64,000 nt of DNA from JAALLB01 sp017643495 (GTDB lineage Bacteria; Pseudomonadota; Alphaproteobacteria; Rhizobiales; Rhizobiaceae), in contig OZ244147.1 of assembly GCA_965216105.1 (NCBI GenBank), positions 2,232,001 to 2,296,000 of the forward strand. The letters run 5' to 3'. Under the pieces are notes generated by a model. It ran no database searches and had not been told where the DNA came from. It was given only the letters and a program-made list of their open reading frames with translations. Made by a program: the position numbers and the translations under genes. Positions 61,300 to 64,000 of this stretch are shown piece after piece (position 1 is the first letter of the stretch; each line of letters opens with the position of its first letter).

Positions 61300-63558
61300 T
61301 CAAACCGAGGAGAAACGGCCGTTTTTAGGGAAACCTTTCGGTGCAACACGACCCGCCTGGGCACGCTCACCAATATATTCCGCCAGTTCCGCTTGTGAAC
61401 GGGTATGCGTACGACCTGCAGAGTCTTCCCAGGTCAACCCCTCTTCGAGTGTAAAGATCCTGACATCTTTCACACCGCCATCCTTGTACTTCTGAAGCCG
61501 TACACCTTTTCCACGTCCCATTTCCGGGATTTGCTCAAGCGGGAAAACAAGTAGCTTGCGATTGTCACCAACAACCGCGATGTGGTCCCCGTTTACGAAA
61601 GTGCAGATTTCCGCTTCGTCAGGCATTTTGACGTTGAGAACCTGTTTGCCCTTGCGAGTATTGGCAACAACATCGCCTTCCGAAGTAATGAATCCGTTAC
61701 CAACCTTTGAGGCTACAAGTATCTTGCGATCAGACTGGTGTTTGAAAGCGGCGACAATGTCCGTATCATTGTCCATGTCGACCATGACACGCACCGGATC
61801 ACCATGCCCCCTGCCCCCGGGCAACTTGTCTGCCCCAAGCGTGAAGAATTTCCCACCGGTCGTGAACAACAATACCTTGTCGGTTGTTTCAGCATGAAAT
61901 GCGGTCAGCAATTCGTCCCCTTCCTTGAAGGAAAGGGTAGCAAAATCCGACACATGGCCCTTCATTGCCCTGATCCATCCCTTTCTGGACAGCACAACCG
62001 TAACCGGCTCCTTTTCAATCATTGCCTGCTGAACAGCTTCAAGATCATGCTCAGGAGCCACACCGAACATTGTTCGCCGGCGGCCCAATTCGGTATTCTC
62101 ACCAAACTGCTTTCTGACTTCGCCTATGTCATGCCTGAGTATGCTCCACTGGCGCTCTTCCGAACCCAGGATTGCTTCAATCTGGGCCTTTTCTTCCGAT
62201 AACTTGTCATGCTCCTTGCGAATTTCAATTTCTTCAAGCTTGGCCAGCGCACGCAATCTCATGTTGAGAATTGCTTCAGTCTGCACATCCGTCAGATCAA
62301 AGCGCGCCATCAGCTTCTTCTTCGGCTCATCCTCAAAACGGATAATCCGGATCACTTCATCAATATTGAGATAAGCGATCAGAAGGCCGCCCAGCACTTC
62401 AAGACGGCGCTCGATTTGCTGCAATCTGTGACGGGAACGGCGGATGAGAACTTCCCTGCGATGCTCAAGCCATTCCAGAAGGACTTCCTTCAAGGACATG
62501 ACTTTCGGCACCTTGCCACCGGAAAGCACATTCATGTTGAGCGAAACCCGGCTTTCCAGTTCCGTCAGCTTGAAGAGTGACTCCATCAGGATTTCGGGAT
62601 CAACCGCGCGCGACTTCGGTTCAAAAACAATGCGGATATCTTCCGCTGATTCATCTCGCACATCGCCGAGCAATGGCAATTTCCGGTTCAGCAGAAGCTC
62701 GGCAATTTTTTCAATCAGGCGTGACTTCTGGACCTGATAGGGAATCTCTGTAACAACAATCTGGTAAGTCCCACGCCCGGTATCTTCCTTCTCCCATTTC
62801 GCCCGGACGCGAAACCCTCCCCTTCCCGTCTTGTAGGCCTCTACAATGCTTTCGCGATCATCGACGATAATACCACCCGTGGGAAAATCGGGGCCTTGTA
62901 CATATTCGACGAGTTTTTCGATCCCTGCATTACGAAACTTGATGAGATGCATTGCTGCATCACAAAGGCCGGCAACATTGTGGGGCGGTATGTTGGTCGC
63001 CATGCCAACGGCGATACCCGAAGAGCCATTTGCAAGAAGATTTGGAAAGGCCCCGGGGAGTACCACAGGTTCCTTGTCTTCCTCATTGTATGTCAGGCGA
63101 AAATCGACTGCATCCTCATCGATCCCTTCGAGAAGCAAGGATGCGACTTCCGTCATGCGGGCTTCGGTGTAACGATAGGCAGCGGCATTGTCGCCATCGA
63201 TATTGCCAAAGTTACCCTGGCCATCAATCAAGGGATATCGCTGGGCAAAGTCCTGAGCCAACCGGACCAGGGCATCATAGACTGCCTGGTCGCCATGGGG
63301 ATGGAACTTACCAATCACATCACCAACAATACGGGCGCATTTCTTGAACCCAGCATCAGGGTCCAGTTTCAGAATGCGCATGGCATGCAGAATACGGCGG
63401 TGGACCGGCTTCAATCCGTCACGAACATCCGGCAGCGCACGGCCCATGATTGTTGAAAGTGCATATGCAAGGTAGCGCTCTTCAAGTGCCGACTTGAGGT
63501 CAACTGCCTCAATATCGTTACCATCGCCAGAACCCGGCTTGATCAAATCTTTTCCCAT
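61300..63558 (-). CDS. parC: DNA topoisomerase IV subunit A
   Basis: 752 residues. Breaks and rejoins DNA to separate daughter chromosomes, with ParE. Catalytic Tyr in 'AAAYRYTEARM', 'RALPDVRDGLKPVHRRIL' and 'HGDQAVYDALVRLAQ' mark the GyrA/ParC core; the C-terminal part has fewer beta-pinwheel repeats than GyrA, supporting ParC. 'RFDLTDVQTEAILNMRLRAL' is also typical. Confidence 0.96.
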   Translation of the reverse strand: MGKDLIKPGSGDGNDIEAVDLKSALEERYLAYALSTIMGRALPDVRDGLKPVHRRILHAMRILKLDPDAGFKKCARIVGDVIGKFHPHGDQAVYDALVRLAQDFAQRYPLIDGQGNFGNIDGDNAAAYRYTEARMTEVASLLLEGIDEDAVDFRLTYNEEDKEPVVLPGAFPNLLANGSSGIAVGMATNIPPHNVAGLCDAAMHLIKFRNAGIEKLVEYVQGPDFPTGGIIVDDRESIVEAYKTGRGGFRVRAKWEKEDTGRGTYQIVVTEIPYQVQKSRLIEKIAELLLNRKLPLLGDVRDESAEDIRIVFEPKSRAVDPEILMESLFKLTELESRVSLNMNVLSGGKVPKVMSLKEVLLEWLEHRREVLIRRSRHRLQQIERRLEVLGGLLIAYLNIDEVIRIIRFEDEPKKKLMARFDLTDVQTEAILNMRLRALAKLEEIEIRKEHDKLSEEKAQIEAILGSEERQWSILRHDIGEVRKQFGENTELGRRRTMFGVAPEHDLEAVQQAMIEKEPVTVVLSRKGWIRAMKGHVSDFATLSFKEGDELLTAFHAETTDKVLLFTTGGKFFTLGADKLPGGRGHGDPVRVMVDMDNDTDIVAAFKHQSDRKILVASKVGNGFITSEGDVVANTRKGKQVLNVKMPDEAEICTFVNGDHIAVVGDNRKLLVFPLEQIPEMGRGKGVRLQKYKDGGVKDVRIFTLEEGLTWEDSAGRTHTRSQAELAEYIGERAQAGRVAPKGFPKNGRFSSV

Positions 63559-63659
63559 AATGAGGCCTTACCCAAACCACTGATTCGGGGCAAGCTTCTC
63601 ACATGAAGGAATGCTGTGGCTTGCAAACTTTTCACAAGAAGGTTTACGGCAAGGCCGGA

Positions 63660-64000
63660 TTACCAGCCTCCACCGCCCCCGCCGCCTCCTCCGCCGCCAG
63701 AAGAGCCACCGGAAAATCCGGAAGAAGATGATTTCGGCACCGGCATCGCACTGGAAAAACCGCTTTGCATCGAACCTGTGAAATCGCTCATGGTATCGGA
63801 CAGGCTGTCGCTATCGAAACTCCTTCCGGAGTACCAATCAGGCCGATATGTGGATGCTGCTACAGCACCGGCTGCAACAGCGGCAGCCAGCCAGGTTTCA
63901 AAAGCGCGCGACCATGGTTTTTCAACACCCAATGCTACCGCATAGGGCAACAGCTCCTCGAAATGCTTGACCGAAAAATCAGGAGCGCCCTTGAGATTCA
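63660..64000 (-). CDS. DUF2207 membrane protein, C-terminal part (partial)
   Basis: Open to the right edge; about 113 residues visible. 'FSVKHFEELLPYAVALGVEKPWSRAFE' is the family end-region, followed by one hydrophobic stretch, a Ser-rich linker and a tail of 11 glycines ending in Trp ('GGSSGGGGG...W'), as commonly seen in DUF2207/YciQ proteins. Function unknown. Confidence 0.82.
   Translation of the reverse strand, partial: NLKGAPDFSVKHFEELLPYAVALGVEKPWSRAFETWLAAAVAAGAVAASTYRPDWYSGRSFDSDSLSDTMSDFTGSMQSGFSSAMPVPKSSSSGFSGGSSGGGGGGGGGGGW

Noticed and set aside
63616..63945. Plus-strand frame with a polyproline run
   Set aside because: The prolines are the antisense of the glycine tail of the DUF2207 protein; no ribosome site.

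Overview
The window reads as chromosomal core sequence of an alphaproteobacterium, most likely a Hyphomicrobiales (Rhizobiales) member of moderate GC content. Supporting marks are the aapJQMP amino-acid transporter divergent from metC, the MarR regulator/L,D-transpeptidase pair ldtR/ldtP, the CBP3-YceD-plsX-fabH-ihfA-MerR block opposite bamE, the glyA-nrdR-rib-nusB-thiL block, a BA14K-type protein, DUF3126, an R. etli-type asparaginase, and homologues of mitochondrial respiratory accessory proteins (NDUFS4-, NDUFS6- and CBP3-like). I see no phage, insertion sequence, CRISPR array or plasmid functions. Genes are dense on both strands.

Layout. 1-8.6 kb: the end of a beta-rich protein of unknown function, then a minus-strand run: a NifU-like scaffold protein, yidD, asparaginase, msrQ, rlmJ, thrS, a membrane-[2Fe-2S]-cyclase fusion and a DUF1989 protein, many of them joined by 1-4 base overlaps. 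8.9-17.3 kb: folE, hisI, a LysE exporter, a patatin-like lipase behind a small leader ORF, a rhomboid protease, PAS and PilZ signalling proteins, a LapG-like transglutaminase-fold protease and a gamma carbonic anhydrase. 17.4-21.6 kb: DUF3126, cysE, a hydrolase, an NDUFS6-like zinc-finger protein, a flavin monooxygenase and a DUF2459 protein. 21.7-28.3 kb: aapJQMP facing metC and gloA. 28.3-36.2 kb: a helix-turn-helix regulator divergent from a membrane desaturase, a PhnD-like protein, an MscS-family channel, a GlsB-type protein, an MttB-family methyltransferase and a BA14K protein. 36.3-37.1 kb: tRNA-Pro and tRNA-Arg flanking an NDUFS4-like gene.

37.1-46.8 kb: the MerR/ihfA/fabH/plsX/YceD/CBP3 block, bamE, the proton-pumping pyrophosphatase hppA, an MFS carrier and thiL. 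46.8-53.2 kb: glyA, nrdR, two Lin0512 paralogues, ribD, ribE, a lipoprotein hydrolase, ribH and nusB, read leftward as one apparent operon. 53.4-64 kb: ldtP, ldtR, hemB, an RDD protein, a cytochrome P460-like gene with a frameshift in its signal peptide, the aminoacyl-protein transferase bpt, a DMT transporter, a GST, parC and the C-terminal end of a DUF2207 protein.

The genes mostly serve cofactor synthesis (folate, riboflavin, thiamine, haem), lipid initiation, translation and respiratory-chain assembly. No novel multi-gene system stands out. The most unusual items are the redox-type cyclase between thrS and DUF1989, the P460 frameshift, the scaffold protein lacking its third cysteine, the in-frame leader ORF before the patatin gene, and several strong inverted repeats in regulatory gaps.
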